64,000 nucleotides of DNA from Paraburkholderia sabiae (GTDB lineage Bacteria > Pseudomonadota > Gammaproteobacteria > Burkholderiales > Burkholderiaceae). Below, piece by piece: positions 46,638 through 57,472 of the stretch (within the stretch, counting starts at the first letter, position 1; every line of letters begins with the position of its first letter). The stretch is from the NCBI RefSeq assembly GCF_030412785.1, contig NZ_CP125298.1, positions 310,001 through 374,000 of the forward strand, in the 5' to 3' direction. A program made the translations under genes and the position numbers. A model generated the notes under the pieces. That model was not told where the DNA came from. It saw only the letters and a list, made by a program, of their open reading frames with translations, and made no database searches.

Positions 46638-47077
46638 CTACCGGTGCGTGCGACAGTTCTCGACCCTACCTTCGGGGCCCACGAGCTGCTCGATGCGCTG
46701 CTTGTCCTCTTTGGACTGGTGACGCTGCTCGCGCGCCTGCTCGGCAGCATTCGCGTTGGCGGCCTGGCAGGCAGCCCGCCACGCCGCGATCTGCTCGGGG
46801 TATAGACCTTTGCGACGACAATACTCGGCCAGCTCCGCTGCGTTGAGCGGGGCGGCTTCCGGCACTACGGCAAACTTGTCTTCCGAAGACCATCCTTCGG
46901 GGTTCTTCCCGTCGAGGCACTGCCAGCCCTTGTCCTTTCGCCTGTCGGCGCCACGTGTACAACGTCTGTTCGGTAATCCCCGTTTCTCGTGCTAGCGCCG
47001 ACACCGGCGCATTCTCCGGCGGCATCATGCGACGCACGAGGGCTTCTTTTCTTTCTTATGGGTAGGCTTTCATTCAT
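46638..47077 (-). pseudogene. IS3-type OrfA, frameshifted
   Basis: Three frames combine: MNESLPIRKK, RRMMPPENAPVSALARETGI (HTH), EQTLYTWRRQAKGQGLAVP, then PLNAAELAEYCRRKGLYPEQ and KEDKQRIEQL. This is the large OrfA type found in one IS3 group. At least two frameshifts, and no OrfB. Confidence 0.75.
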
Positions 47078-47104
47078 CCCGATTCTACCGCCCCCGGACC
47101 ATGT

Positions 47105-47413
47105 CTAAGAATCAAACAACATGACATCTATTCTGACGCCGGGGGCATCCGCCGTCACGGCCAGCGGACTCGTTGTGGAAGGTGTCTCGCCCGCAAACTT
47201 CTTGCGCCACAACCGGAAAGTGCTGACGGCATGGCCTTGCTCGCGACAGAAGCGCCGAGTACCAACGCCGCTCGCCTTCCATGTCACGACCATCTCCCGC
47301 CAGAACGCCTCGCCCTGGCGGGGGCGCCGTGAGCCCGTTCGCGCAGCATCTCGGTCGATCGCATCGCCGTCCATTGCATCACTCCAATCACTACGATGGC
47401 GGAACTTTCGCAT
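47105..47413 (-). CDS. IS66-family TnpA-like accessory protein
   Basis: 102 residues. GEAFWREMVVTWKASGVGTR, RFCREQGHAVSTFRLWRKKF is the HTH pattern of IS66 TnpA. The N-terminal ~30 residues are less typical. The C-terminus ends VRIDVMLFDS at 47105; the usual tnpB and tnpC partners are missing, so this is a stranded IS66 gene. Confidence 0.75.
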   Translation of the reverse strand: MRKFRHRSDWSDAMDGDAIDRDAARTGSRRPRQGEAFWREMVVTWKASGVGTRRFCREQGHAVSTFRLWRKKFAGETPSTTSPLAVTADAPGVRIDVMLFDS

Positions 47414-47530
47414 CGGGAACCCCGAGACTCAAGACGGGTTGCGCTGACGGATACGGATATGCCATGTGGCCTCTCGACGAAATCGTCGAGCGTGCCACGG
47501 TTGACCCGCGTCGCTACATCAGAGCGTTAC

Positions 47531-47606
47531 TGTCCAGCTTCGTGTGAAATCGCTGTCTGTCCAGCTTGCTGCCAAATCAGTGTCCGGCTTGGTGCGAAAT
47601 ACGCAG
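47531..47606. repeat. Three tandem ~25-bp repeats, IS21-type end
   Basis: Three units of TGTCCrGCTTsGTGyGAAAT-like sequence. Several IS21 subgroups end in such arrays. No istA or istB of this type is adjacent. Confidence 0.65.
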
Positions 47607-47621
47607 CGTGACCAGCGGCAC

Positions 47622-47689
47622 TGACCTGCCCCCTACAAAGAGCGCCAGTCAGAAGCTAGTAAAATGAACCCTCTCGGAATGCGCCACAG
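47622..47689. repeat. IS3-family left-end remnant (flank of gene B)
   Basis: TGACCTGCCCCCTACAAAG, then CAGTCAGAAGCTAGTAAAAT and ATGCGCCACAG. It is the partner of 9456-9524. Confidence 0.65.
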
Positions 47690-48112
47690 ATATCTACGGA
47701 CGAGCGTCAGCAACTGGGGCTCATTGCGCTCTGCTTCCTGTTGCTGTTTGCTCCTATAGATCCGAGCACAGCGTCGGCCAAATCCGATCAAACCCCAAAA
47801 AAAACGTCCCATTCAGGGATGACTTGTCTATGCAGCTCGAATTGCCAAAATACAGCTTCCTTTGAAAATGAAATTTTCAAAGGATCACGTTATTATCAAT
47901 CACAAAAATTGAAAGGGCAGCCGAATATGGCCAACTGAGCCATGGAAGAGGTCGGTGTTATTATCTGGCACCGAAAGGCCAACAACGCATTACACGGAGG
48001 TATAAAATATTACGAAATCCCCGAACGCAATGACGTCAAGCATCCCATCCGTTTTGTATAAAGGCATGACATTCGCGTAACAGATCCAGAGGCAATATCA
48101 AACAAACTCCTA
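47690..48112 (+). other. AT-rich leader of gene B with short frames
   Basis: An open frame reads through QISTDERQQLGLIALCFLLL (hydrophobic) to NCQNTASFENEIFKGSRYY and stops at 47938. A 39-codon frame follows at 47943 (MEEVGVIIWHRKANNALHGG). Neither is recognised; they might be pieces of one decayed gene upstream of B. Confidence 0.35.
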
Positions 48113-48721
48113 ATGGCAGAGGTACCGCCATATCAACGCCCTGTCTGGCAAGCCCGAACGCATCGGACAGGCTTGATATCTTCCCATATCCGGCAGGAGG
48201 TGAAGGATTACAACGACGACTATCTGAAGACACTAGAACGGCTACAGAAATTTTGGGTCACAAGGGTGCGCGATGCAGGCTGCGACTTCGATGAAGACGT
48301 ATTAGAAGAGTTCGAAGACAACCCGTGCATTAACAGTCCACTGTCTGCCGGCCAACTAGAATGCATTCAAATGGATGGAGATTCCGCAGAACTGGCATAC
48401 ATCTATCTGCCGAAATCTCGCGCAGATGCCTGTGCGGTTAATGGTGGCCTTACCAGTGTTCCAGACTGGATGTGTTTTTGGCGAGACGGCATGAAGAAGT
48501 TTGTGGCGCTGGATATTGCGCCAACTGACGCCAGGTCCACCAAGAACAAGATAGTAGCTGAATACCACCGCATGGGATGCTCTGAGGTCGACGCAGATGA
48601 TATCGAACACGTCCTGACTATTCCGGTGACCGATTACATGGGTGAAGACGGTTGTGTTTACTATCGCTCGCGCCCTTTAACATTTGACATCATCGCGAAC
48701 ACGCCCGTGATACCTGATTAA
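48113..48721 (+). CDS. Orphan hypothetical protein B (paralogue of A)
   Basis: 202 residues, acidic, no signal peptide or membrane helix; family unknown to me. Shared with protein A (9945-10592): FDEDVLEEFEDNPCINSP against FxxxPCMNDP, YHRMGCSEVDADDIEHVLTI against RELGCGVDS, IPVTD against IPKTD, and SRPLTFDIIANT against SRRYFGKFDVVAST. Identity is low, so the split is old. Low GC. Flanked by the same IS3-type left end and 60-bp block as A, but the gene faces the opposite way relative to those flanks. Confidence 0.7.
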   Translation: MAEVPPYQRPVWQARTHRTGLISSHIRQEVKDYNDDYLKTLERLQKFWVTRVRDAGCDFDEDVLEEFEDNPCINSPLSAGQLECIQMDGDSAELAYIYLPKSRADACAVNGGLTSVPDWMCFWRDGMKKFVALDIAPTDARSTKNKIVAEYHRMGCSEVDADDIEHVLTIPVTDYMGEDGCVYYRSRPLTFDIIANTPVIPD

Positions 48722-48746
48722 GGGGGCAGAGAAAGCGCCCTTACAG

Positions 48747-48935
48747 TTGATGCTGGGCTTGGCATGGATTGAGATTGTCTTCCCCCTTTCTTACGTTGTT
48801 TTTTATGTCTTTGTGTTTGTCCGCACCTATATGAGTGCTTTACTACTTCAAGAAATAAGCCTAAGCCCCGTCGCGACAGCGGTCGGCCCAGTTGTATCCT
48901 ATATGTTACAAATCAATAATATTATGGTCTTATGA
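48747..48935 (+). CDS. Possible 62-aa hydrophobic protein
   Basis: Starts 26 bp after gene B with a TTG or ATG (48750). Strongly hydrophobic (IVFPLSYVVFYVFVFVRTYM, then a second segment), which could give two membrane helices. AT-rich composition alone could create such a frame, and there is no clear ribosome binding site, so support is weak. Confidence 0.3.
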   Translation: MMLGLAWIEIVFPLSYVVFYVFVFVRTYMSALLLQEISLSPVATAVGPVVSYMLQINNIMVL

Positions 48936-49160
48936 ATATCCTGGTCCGTTATTGTCATAATAAATCTATGCAATTCGTTGCCAATCCAATAACGCAATCA
49001 TGGTAGTTATAATGCGATTGCATTTTATAAAACGTAGGGCGATCGCATTTTAGTTTGCAGAAGAGGTTTTTTTGATAATTTTGACTGAAGTGGCTGAAGC
49101 CACGGGTGACACTGAACGATCATTGAGTAATGTAGTGAACACCGGCTCTGCCGCGTCTCA
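48936..49160. other. AT-rich spacer
   Basis: No gene. 48940-49080 has the lowest GC of the window, with GCGATCGCATTTT-like short repeats around 49010-49050. Confidence 0.4.
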
Positions 49161-49220
49161 AGATCGCTTTCCAGTTTTCCTACGAACGCACCATAACGCT
49201 CCCCCTTCGGCAGCCAAGGG
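49161..49220. repeat. Diverged flank repeat shared with 11023-11082
   Basis: AGATCGCTTTCCAG, ACGAACGCACCATAACGC, CCCCCTTCGG. It lies downstream of gene B, immediately before an IS3 orfB fragment. Confidence 0.55.
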
Positions 49221-49239
49221 CTTTTAGGAAAGTCCCATT

Positions 49240-49345
49240 AGTCCAACGCCTGGACCGAGACCTACCGCGACCAGTACAGTGTCAGTCGCCTGTGCCGAAT
49301 GCTTGATGTATCACCCAGCGGCTATTGCCAGTGGCGTCACCGTGG
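49240..49345 (+). pseudogene. IS3-family OrfB, N-terminal fragment
   Basis: TYRDQYSVSRLCRMLDVSPS, then GYCQWR. It is the start of an IS3 OrfB (HTH_21 leader). The sequence leaves the family immediately afterwards. Confidence 0.65.
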
Positions 49346-49379
49346 ATCAAGCAGACGGCTTTGTCCGGATGGGGGTTGC

Positions 49380-49627
49380 TAAAATGCTGTGTCGTATTGC
49401 TGGAGGTACCGGACGAATGGGCGAAGCACTTCGACTCGTTTCGCTGCAGTGATAGGACGGTCTAGGGCATCGCTTGCCCAGCGCAGCACGAGATCCAGCG
49501 TGACCGGACCCCGATGACCGCAACCTTCGGCAAAGCTGGAAAACGCGAGCAACTGGGTTCGTTGAGATCGCAACTCGAATCCCAGTTGTAGCTTGATACG
49601 TAGATAGTCATGAACGCCGCTGGTCAA
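49380..49627 (-). pseudogene. Tyrosine recombinase, N-terminal fragment
   Basis: VHDYLRIKLQLGFELRSQRT, LLAFSSFAEGCGHRG, LVLRWASDALDRPITAAKRV and LRPFVRYLQQYDTAF. This is the SAM-like N-terminal domain of tandem tyrosine recombinases. It begins 14 bp after the end of another recombinase fragment (49641), so the two genes were consecutive, as in RIT-like or other multi-recombinase units. Cut at 49380. Confidence 0.65.
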
Positions 49628-49640
49628 AGAGCTGAGTGGC

Positions 49641-50014
49641 TCATGATATGCGGTCCGGCCAGGGCGCCGCGATTGCTATCAGTTTCTCGAAATCAATCTT
49701 CGAATAGAGGACGGTGGTATCGAGGCTGCGATGACGTAAAACGTCCGCGATATCCTTCAAAGATGCTCCGTTGCTGAGCATGCGGCTGGCGACCGAATGG
49801 CGCAGCAAGTGCGTTCCCGTTGCCGTACTTGGCCATCCGCATGGGCGTAGGCCCGTCTAGCCACACTGCATACGACAGCTGAGGTGACCGGGCGATCGAA
49901 CGGAGCACGATGTCGCACGAAAAGCGCCCCGCTGGCAGTTTTACCTCGACCATAGCGCACGTAGTTGGCCAGCGCGCGCTCGGTTTGCACGGGTAGCGGC
50001 AGGAAATCAACCCG
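49641..50014 (-). pseudogene. Tyrosine recombinase, C-terminal fragment
   Basis: RVDFLPLPVQTERALANYVR, TASGALFVRHRAPFDRPV, then after a frameshift near 49830 GTHLLRHSVASRMLSNGASL (HxxR-like) and IADVLRHRSLDTTVLYSKID (Tyr). The box I Arg region lies beyond the break at 50014, where an IS21-type repeat array starts. Confidence 0.7.
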
Positions 50015-50019
50015 TGTGA

Positions 50020-50119
50020 ACTTTCGCCGTTAAGGAGCCAAACCGTTTTCGGCATAAAGGCGCCAGGGACTTTTCGGCGTTTAGGCGCCAGTAGATTTTC
50101 GCCGTAAAGGCGCCACTGG
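50020..50119. repeat. Orphan array of four 25-bp IS21-type repeats
   Basis: Four 25-bp units with TTTTCGGCGTAAAGGCGCCA-like sequence. Same period and GGCGCCA core as the left end of IS21 element 1 (2891-2990). No matching IS21 genes are attached. Confidence 0.75.
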
Positions 50120-50267
50120 CGTCTGAGTCGGGCACTCGAACTTCGCCATCCGCTACCCTCCCGGCACGCATTTGCTTCAGGCGGGTGGCTTGATGTCAAC
50201 GCCGATTGAATTCTGACCCGCCTTTCGGCGATTCGTCGAAGTAAATCTGACCCACCCGGGCCCTGTG

Positions 50268-51183
<916 letters not shown>

Positions 51184-51184
<1 letters not shown>

Positions 51185-53241
51185 TGAGCAAGATCGGCGC
51201 TGAACACCTTTCCCGTCGTGCATACGTGTACGTCCGTCAGTCAACGCTGGATCAGGTCCACCACAATCGCGAGAGCCAGTTACGCCAATACGGGCTTGCC
51301 GATCGCGCACGCGGACTTGGCTGGCCAGATGCGACGGTTATCGATGACGACCTGGGTCGCTCCGGCTCTGGCAATCATCGTCCTGGATTCGAGCGCCTGT
51401 TGGTGGCACTGTGCAGCGGCGAAGTGGGTGCCGTATTCTGCATCGAAGCGTCACGTCTCGCGCGCAATGGTCGTGACTGGCACACGCTTCTGGAATTCTG
51501 TCGTCTTGTAGGATGCCTGCTGATTGACGAAGATGGAATTTACGATCCGAGACAGCCTAACGATCGCCTTCTATTAGGCATGAAGGGCACGCTTTCCGAG
51601 ATGGAGCTTTCGACGTTTCGCCAACGCTCACAGGCGGCTCTTGATCAGAAAGCCAAACGCGGTGAACTGTTCACGTCGGTGCCAATCGGTTATGTGCGTG
51701 CACAAGGAAACCGTATCGAGATGGATCCTGACGCCCGCGTCCGGGAAGCGCTCGATCTGGCGTTCCGGAAGTTTCGCGAGTTTGGTAGCGTCAGGCAGGT
51801 GCTTCTATGGATTCGACAGGAATGCATTGAGCTGCCCGCGGTGAACTACGGCCCGGACGGGCGCCACATTGTATGGAAGCTTCCCGTCTATAACACCCTT
51901 CTGCACATCCTGACGAATCCGACGTATGGCGGCGCATACGCGTTTGGCAAGACCCGGACTATTGCTCGCATTGTGAACGGACGCAAGCGAGTGTTTGCGG
52001 GCAACCCCCTCCAGCGCGAGGAATGGCAGGCCTTGATCATCGAGCACCACGCGGGCTACATTAGCTGGGACGAGTATGAGGCGAATCGCAAATTGATTAC
52101 CCATAACGCGAACATGAAGGGCAACATGGTCCGCGGCGCTGTCAAGCGCGGGAGCTCGCTTCTGGCGGGACTGCTTCGTTGCGGTCACTGCGGGCGCAAG
52201 CTGCACGTTGCGTATTCCGGCACCAAAGGCACCGTCGCGCGGTACAACTGTCAGGGCAGCATGATCAACCATGGTGGCCCGCGCTGCATTTCGTTTGGTG
52301 CGGTTCGTGTTGATCAACGCGTTACTGAAGAAGTTTTGCGCCAGCTTCAACCGTTAGGTATTCGTGCATCACTCGAGGCCATCGAGCGTGCGCGAACAGA
52401 GCAGGACGAACGCGTGCGGCACAAGGAGCTGGCGCTTGAACAGGCACGATATGAAGCTGCGCGAGCACGTCGGCAATACGATGCGATTGATCCTGAGAAC
52501 CGGCTGGTTGCGGCGGAACTTGAGCGACGGTGGAATGAAACGCTGAAGACACAGGCACAAATACAGACCGAGCTGGACCTCCTGCGCGAACAGTCATCGA
52601 GGGCGCTGAGTGTAGGCGCGCGCGATGAACTTCTGCGACTCGGTGAAGACCTGCCCCGGCTATGGCATCACCCGGCCAGTTCGGTCGAGATCAAGAAACG
52701 CATTCTTAGGACGGTCGTCAAGGAGATCGTTGCCACAAAGCAGGACGACACGATTCGTGCACTCGTGCATTGGCAAGGAGGCGATCACACCGAGATCGTG
52801 TTCGAGAAGAGCCACACAGGTGAGCATCGCTGGGCCACCGATGTCGCAACGATAGACATTGTTCGCGCGTTGGCGAGAACGTTGGCAGATCAAGGCGTAG
52901 CGGCGGTCATCAATCGACTGGGCAAACGGACGGCGAAGGGCCACACCTGGACCGCTGCGCGAATCTGCACGCTGCGGAGGGACCATCGAATCCCTGCATA
53001 TCGCGAAGGCGAACGGCAGGAGCGCCGCGAACTGACGGTTACAGAAGTAGCGACCCTGCTGGGTATCAGTGCGCCAACCGTCATCCGCCTGATTCGAGTC
53101 GGGAGGTTGCCGGCGTCACAGGCTTGTCTGGGCGCGCCATGGATCATCCAGCAGGTAGACGTCGACAATTATCTGGCGCGACGGGCTGCGGACCATCCGC
53201 AATCAGATAACCCAGATCAATTATCCATTGATCTTCAATGA
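51184..53241 (+). CDS. Large serine recombinase
   Basis: About 685 residues. Resolvase N-terminal domain with AYVYVRQSTLDQV (nucleophilic Ser ~20) and FCIEASRLARNGRDW. Recombinase domain PIGYVRAQGNRIEMDPDARV. Zinc ribbon LLRCGHCGRKLHVAYSG to GGPRCISFGA, then a coiled coil (~395-470). It ends with a MerR-like HTH (TVTEVATLLGISAPTVIRLI, RVGRLP). The start overlaps the 55-aa gene by 20 bp; a GTG lies one codon earlier. Intact. Confidence 0.92.
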
Positions 53242-53262
53242 CATAGGGAGGTGAGCATTATG

Positions 53263-53602
53263 TCTCGTGCCCGGACGGGCCGAGCAACACGACGTTCTCG
53301 GCCCGCTCGATGAACGCCAGGCTTCCCAGTTCCTGTATTTGTGCCCGTGGTGCACCGCTGGCGAAGCAGAAGTCATATTGCTCCAGGGTCTTGATGGCAG
53401 GCAGCGACGCGAGTTGCGTGAGTGTGTGGCGCTTACGCTCTTCACGTGCGCCCAGTTCCGCCTTTAGCAGTTGCTCAAGGAAGTCCGCCAGACTCGCATC
53501 GGTCGTGGCGGTATGCTGCGCGAGCGCCCCCCAGTCACTGGCGACGCGGTCGAGCTTCAACTGTTTGCACAGGCTGGCAATCCGTTCGTACTGGAGATTC
53601 AT
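53263..53602 (-). pseudogene. istB: IstB helper ATPase, N-terminal part (IS21 element 3)
   Basis: MNLQYERIASLCKQLKLDRV, LEQLLKAELGAREERKRHTL and ERAENVVLLGPSG, interrupted inside Walker A. The start overlaps the istA stop by ATGA (53599). Confidence 0.88.
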
Positions 53603-54624
53603 GCGGCGACCTCCAGCAGCGCGTCATACACCGCAAGCGGATGCTGAAGGCTCTCTCGCGGCAGCACCCGGCTCAACTTCGAAGGCGCAGGCCTTGGTGC
53701 CGCCACTGGCGTGGGCAGTGGCAGTAGCGCTTCCTGCTCGAGTGCCAGCCGCGCAGCTGGACGCTCACGCGTGGTGGCGTGCACGCGCACGTTCGCGACT
53801 TCCGCGAGCCAACGGCCGATACGCGCGTTGGCGGCTTCGACGTCCAGCCTCAGTCCTGACTGCTTGAGCGTGGCCGCGAGCGGCACCACGAAGCTCTCCT
53901 TCAGATAGCGGTTAAAGCGTTCAACCTTCCCCTTGGTCTTGGCCCGATAGGGTCGGCAGACCTTCGGCGTGAAGCCGTAGGTCTCGGCCACCGCAAGCAG
54001 TTGGGTGTTCCATCGATGCTCGCCTTCACCAAACGCGTCGCGCTCGATGACCACGGACTTCGCGTTATCGAACAGCACGTGCTCGGGTGTGCCGCCGAAG
54101 TAGACGAACGCTTCGCGCAGGCACTCGCACAGCGTGGCGGCGTCCTCGCCAGCGGTAAAGCGCACGAAGCTCGCGCGGCTGTATCCAAGCGTCGCCACCA
54201 GCGCCAGCAACGGCGCACGGCCGCGACGGATGACCGTGAAGTCGGCCTGCATCTGTTTGCCCGGCGGTGTCTCGAACCGAACCACCGGCTCCGCTTCATG
54301 GCGCTTGTACGGTGCCAGGAACGCCTTGAGCTGGCTGATGCCCCCTTCGTAGCCAGCTTCCTGCAGTTCCCGATGCAGCACTGTCGCCGGAATCCAGTGC
54401 GGGCGCGCGGCGGCAACACGTTCAAGCACGTAGTCCTTGAACGGCTCGAGCTTCGTCGGGCGTGGCTCGCGTTGCTTGTAGCGGCCAGCCTGGTCGTCGC
54501 GCAGATAGCGACGCACCGTGTTGCGTGACAGGCCCGTCTGTCGCGCTATCTCCCGTACCGCCGTTCCCCGTCTTGCCAATACCTTGATTTCCACTGCTTG
54601 CTCCTGAGTCAGCATCGGCGGCAA
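53599..54624 (-). CDS. istA: IstA transposase (IS21 element 3)
   Basis: 341 residues. HTH MLTQEQAVEIKVLARRGTAV and IARQTGLSRNTVRRYL; core QMQADFTVIRRGRAPLLAL (D), EHVLFDNAKSVVIERDAFG (D), PYRAKTKGKVERFNRYLKES (E). Short IstA subgroup. Intact. Confidence 0.92.
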   Translation of the reverse strand: MPPMLTQEQAVEIKVLARRGTAVREIARQTGLSRNTVRRYLRDDQAGRYKQREPRPTKLEPFKDYVLERVAAARPHWIPATVLHRELQEAGYEGGISQLKAFLAPYKRHEAEPVVRFETPPGKQMQADFTVIRRGRAPLLALVATLGYSRASFVRFTAGEDAATLCECLREAFVYFGGTPEHVLFDNAKSVVIERDAFGEGEHRWNTQLLAVAETYGFTPKVCRPYRAKTKGKVERFNRYLKESFVVPLAATLKQSGLRLDVEAANARIGRWLAEVANVRVHATTRERPAARLALEQEALLPLPTPVAAPRPAPSKLSRVLPRESLQHPLAVYDALLEVAA

Positions 54625-54683
54625 AAAGCCGCCATCCTCTCCCAGGTGGGTCAGGTTTACCTCGGCGGGTGGGTCAGTTTCAC

Positions 54684-55268
54684 ATCGGCGCTAACAGCTT
54701 GAAGAGGAAGTTCGAGATGTTCCAATATCGACACCCATTAGCGGACCGGCGTCAAGGAACAAAGAAGTGCTTACGGCGTCACGAATCGCCGGCCATGATG
54801 TTCGTGTTCTCTGTCTGCGGTTGCAGAGTCGCGCCCGGGTTCTTCAATGTTCGGCTGCGATGGGAATCGCACCAGACACCCATCTGGATCTAGCGGCGAG
54901 CGATGCGTTGCCCTGCCGCCCTGGTGGCTTGGCCACCCCAGAAGAACTACAAGGGCTTCCCCATTGAGCACAAGCGCAATCGAAGTTCGATGTCGATACA
55001 TGCTGCAATGCCGTTTCGGCGCGTGTGAGAAGGTGAAGGACTGCTGTACTACAACCGGTCATATTGGGCCGTTGGCCCGGACCCTGATGAAAGACGCGCG
55101 CAAGGACCTCATTCTTTGGGCGGGACAGAAATCCCCGTTCTTCTGACAGGTATGCCTTGTGCGGGTCCAACCCGCTTCACATCACCGCTGGCAGTGCAAA
55201 GTGATCGTCAATTCCCTCGTGGTTGCTTTGATGCCTCCAGATGCTTATCTATCGGACGTAGTGTCCGT
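54684..55268. other. Unassigned region between IS21 and IS110
   Basis: Several short frames, none with a motif I recognise. Probably decayed sequence plus the IS110 right end. Confidence 0.35.
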
Positions 55269-56294
55269 TCATGCGGTCGCCGGTAGGGCCTTGAAGGCGT
55301 CCCCGTATTTCAGAGTCGCCCACGCCATGCGCGCGTTCTTCGCTGCGATGGCGACGGCTGCGCGCCAGTAGCCGCGACGCTCGACGAGACTTCTCACCCA
55401 GCGGCTGAAACGGTCCTGCTTGTCGCCCAGACTCGCCATCACCGAGCGAGCACCGAGTATCAGCAGATTGCGGAGGTACGCATCTCCCGTCTTCGTGATG
55501 GCGCCGAGCCGTTCTTTACCTCCGCTGCTGTACTGGCTTGGCGTGAGGCCGATCCATGCGGCCACCTGGCGGCCGTTTCTGAAGTCATGTCCGGCGCCGA
55601 GACTCGCAAGCAAAGCGCTTGCAGTGGTCGGGCCAATGCCGCGCAGATGCATCAGCCGTCGGCTTCGCTCATCGTCTCGGGCGATTTCGCTAATTGCACG
55701 GTCGTATTCGGCGAGCCGGGCTTCGATGTTGCCGGCGTGTTCGAGCAGATCACTGATGCAGCGTCGGGCCCAGCCGGGCAATGCATCCAGATGGGTGGGT
55801 ATATCTCTTCGTAGGCGTTCCGGACTCTGCGGTAGCACCACGCCGAATTCGGAGAGCAAGCCACGTATGCGGTTATAGATCGCGGTCCGTTCCTCGACGA
55901 AACCCTGACGTGTTCGATGCAGGCAGAGTGTCGCCTGCTGGTGCTCGTCCTTCAGCGGCACGAAACGCATGCTGGGGCGCGTCACTGCCTCACAGATTGC
56001 CGCAGCATCGGCGGCGTCGTTCTTGCCACGCTTGCCTGACATCCGGTACGGCGCCACGAGTTTCGGTGCCATCAGCTTCACCGTGTGGCCGTACTGCTGG
56101 AACATGCGCGCCCAGTGATGTGCTCCCGAGCATGCCTCCATGCCGATGAGACAGGGCGGCAGCTGGGCGATCAGCGTGAGCAGTTGATTGCGTGAGACGC
56201 GCGGTTTGATCAATACGGCCTTGCCGCCTTCATCCACTCCGTGAACGGCAAAGACATCCTTGGCAAGATCGATTCCGACGGTGACAACGGGCAT
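55269..56294 (-). CDS. IS110-family transposase
   Basis: 341 residues, MPVVTVGIDLAKDVFAVHGV. MEACSGAHHWARMFQQYGH, GKNDAADAAAICEAV, LRGIGPTTASALLASLG, WIGLTPSQYSSGGKERLG (serine loop). Intact; same subgroup as 11606-12667. Confidence 0.92.
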   Translation of the reverse strand: MPVVTVGIDLAKDVFAVHGVDEGGKAVLIKPRVSRNQLLTLIAQLPPCLIGMEACSGAHHWARMFQQYGHTVKLMAPKLVAPYRMSGKRGKNDAADAAAICEAVTRPSMRFVPLKDEHQQATLCLHRTRQGFVEERTAIYNRIRGLLSEFGVVLPQSPERLRRDIPTHLDALPGWARRCISDLLEHAGNIEARLAEYDRAISEIARDDERSRRLMHLRGIGPTTASALLASLGAGHDFRNGRQVAAWIGLTPSQYSSGGKERLGAITKTGDAYLRNLLILGARSVMASLGDKQDRFSRWVRSLVERRGYWRAAVAIAAKNARMAWATLKYGDAFKALPATA

Positions 56295-56603
56295 GGACTT
56301 CCCCTTTAACTTGGTGTTCGTTGGACGTTCAAAACTTCATCACGGCACGTTGATGCTAATTTACGGCTTCACCGCAACCACGGGACGGGGAAGTCCCTTT
56401 CATTCGTTGGTACCGCAAGGTGTCCAATGGATCCACACACACAGGATCTATGGCTGTCAAGCTGGTCGACGCCAGTCCATAAATGGCTCACATTGCGGGC
56501 GATCCGCTGACTGCAAACTTGGGGACGGCATTCCGGCATCCTATTCGGGTTCGTAGGCTGTTCGTCCAGTCGATACTTGAGGCTTGCCGGCCGCCGTCAT
56601 AAC
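56295..56603. other. IS110 ends, non-coding
   Basis: Left end of the IS110 at 55269 and right end of the next IS110 fragment. No gene. Confidence 0.4.
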
Positions 56604-57375
56604 TCAGGTGAAGCAGCGCGTCGCGTCAAACGGCTTTCGCTCTTTCAGGATGTGGAAGCATGCTCGTGCGAGCTTGTGAGCAAGTGCCTTGCGCGCGACG
56701 ATACTGTTCGTGCGGGCCTTCTTTCGTTCGTAGAATCTTTTTGCTTCCGCAGAGTAACGTAGTGCGAAGTTGGCAGCTTCGACGAAAGCCCATGACAGGT
56801 ACTCGTTGCCGTTCTTGGTGTTTCCTTCGCCTTTTTTCTTGCCGTTGCTGAAGCGCCGGCTGTCAACGCAGCGGGCATAGGACGCAAAGTTGCCGGGACT
56901 GGCGAAACGCTCGATCGGCCCGGTTTCGAGCAGTATGGTGGTCGCGAGAATTGCGCCGATTCCGGGCACACTGGCGAGAAGGGCATACTCGGCGCGCGCG
57001 ACTACTTTTTCTTGAAGACGCTTTTCAAGAAGTTCAATCTGCTCGGAAAGCGTAGTGATCACGGCCACGTTGGCCCTGATGGCGAGTGCGACGTCCTCGG
57101 GCAACTGCATCTGATCGACGGCATCGGGTGTAAGCCGCTTGGCCTGATTGCTGGTGATGCGTGTGCCGTGCTGGCGGGCGGTTATGTTCTCGACCGCCAG
57201 GATATGCTGGCAGCGGCTTCGGACGAGTTGTATCCGTTTCCTGGCGAGATCACGGACGGCACGCTAGTCCGGTGGCAGGATGGTTCCTGTCGGAAGTATC
57301 CCAAGGCGCAGCAGATGCGCGAGATAGCGCGCGTCAGTTTCGTCCCCGCTGTGTTTGAGTCCTGCGATTACTCTC
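56604..57375 (-). pseudogene. IS110-family transposase, truncated by RIT2
   Basis: From 57375 leftward: IAGLKHSGDETDARYLAHLL, ILPTGTILPPD, an in-frame TAG near 57275, then RAVRDLARKRIQLVRSR and ITSNQAKRLTPDAVDQMQLP. It continues through LASVPGIGAILATTILLETG to a stop at 56604. The N-terminal third is missing where RIT2 begins. Confidence 0.8.
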
Positions 57376-57472
57376 CTAATGGGAAGCACCTCGTAATAAG
57401 AAGGAAGGGCCTGCCGCCCGATATCTACTGGCTGGTAGGCCACACGACCTTCTCATTATGAGCGCGTGCTCT

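Noticed and set aside
54847..55146. Plus-strand frame of 99 codons after IS21 element 3
   Set aside because: Cysteine- and arginine-rich random-looking translation; no support on either strand.
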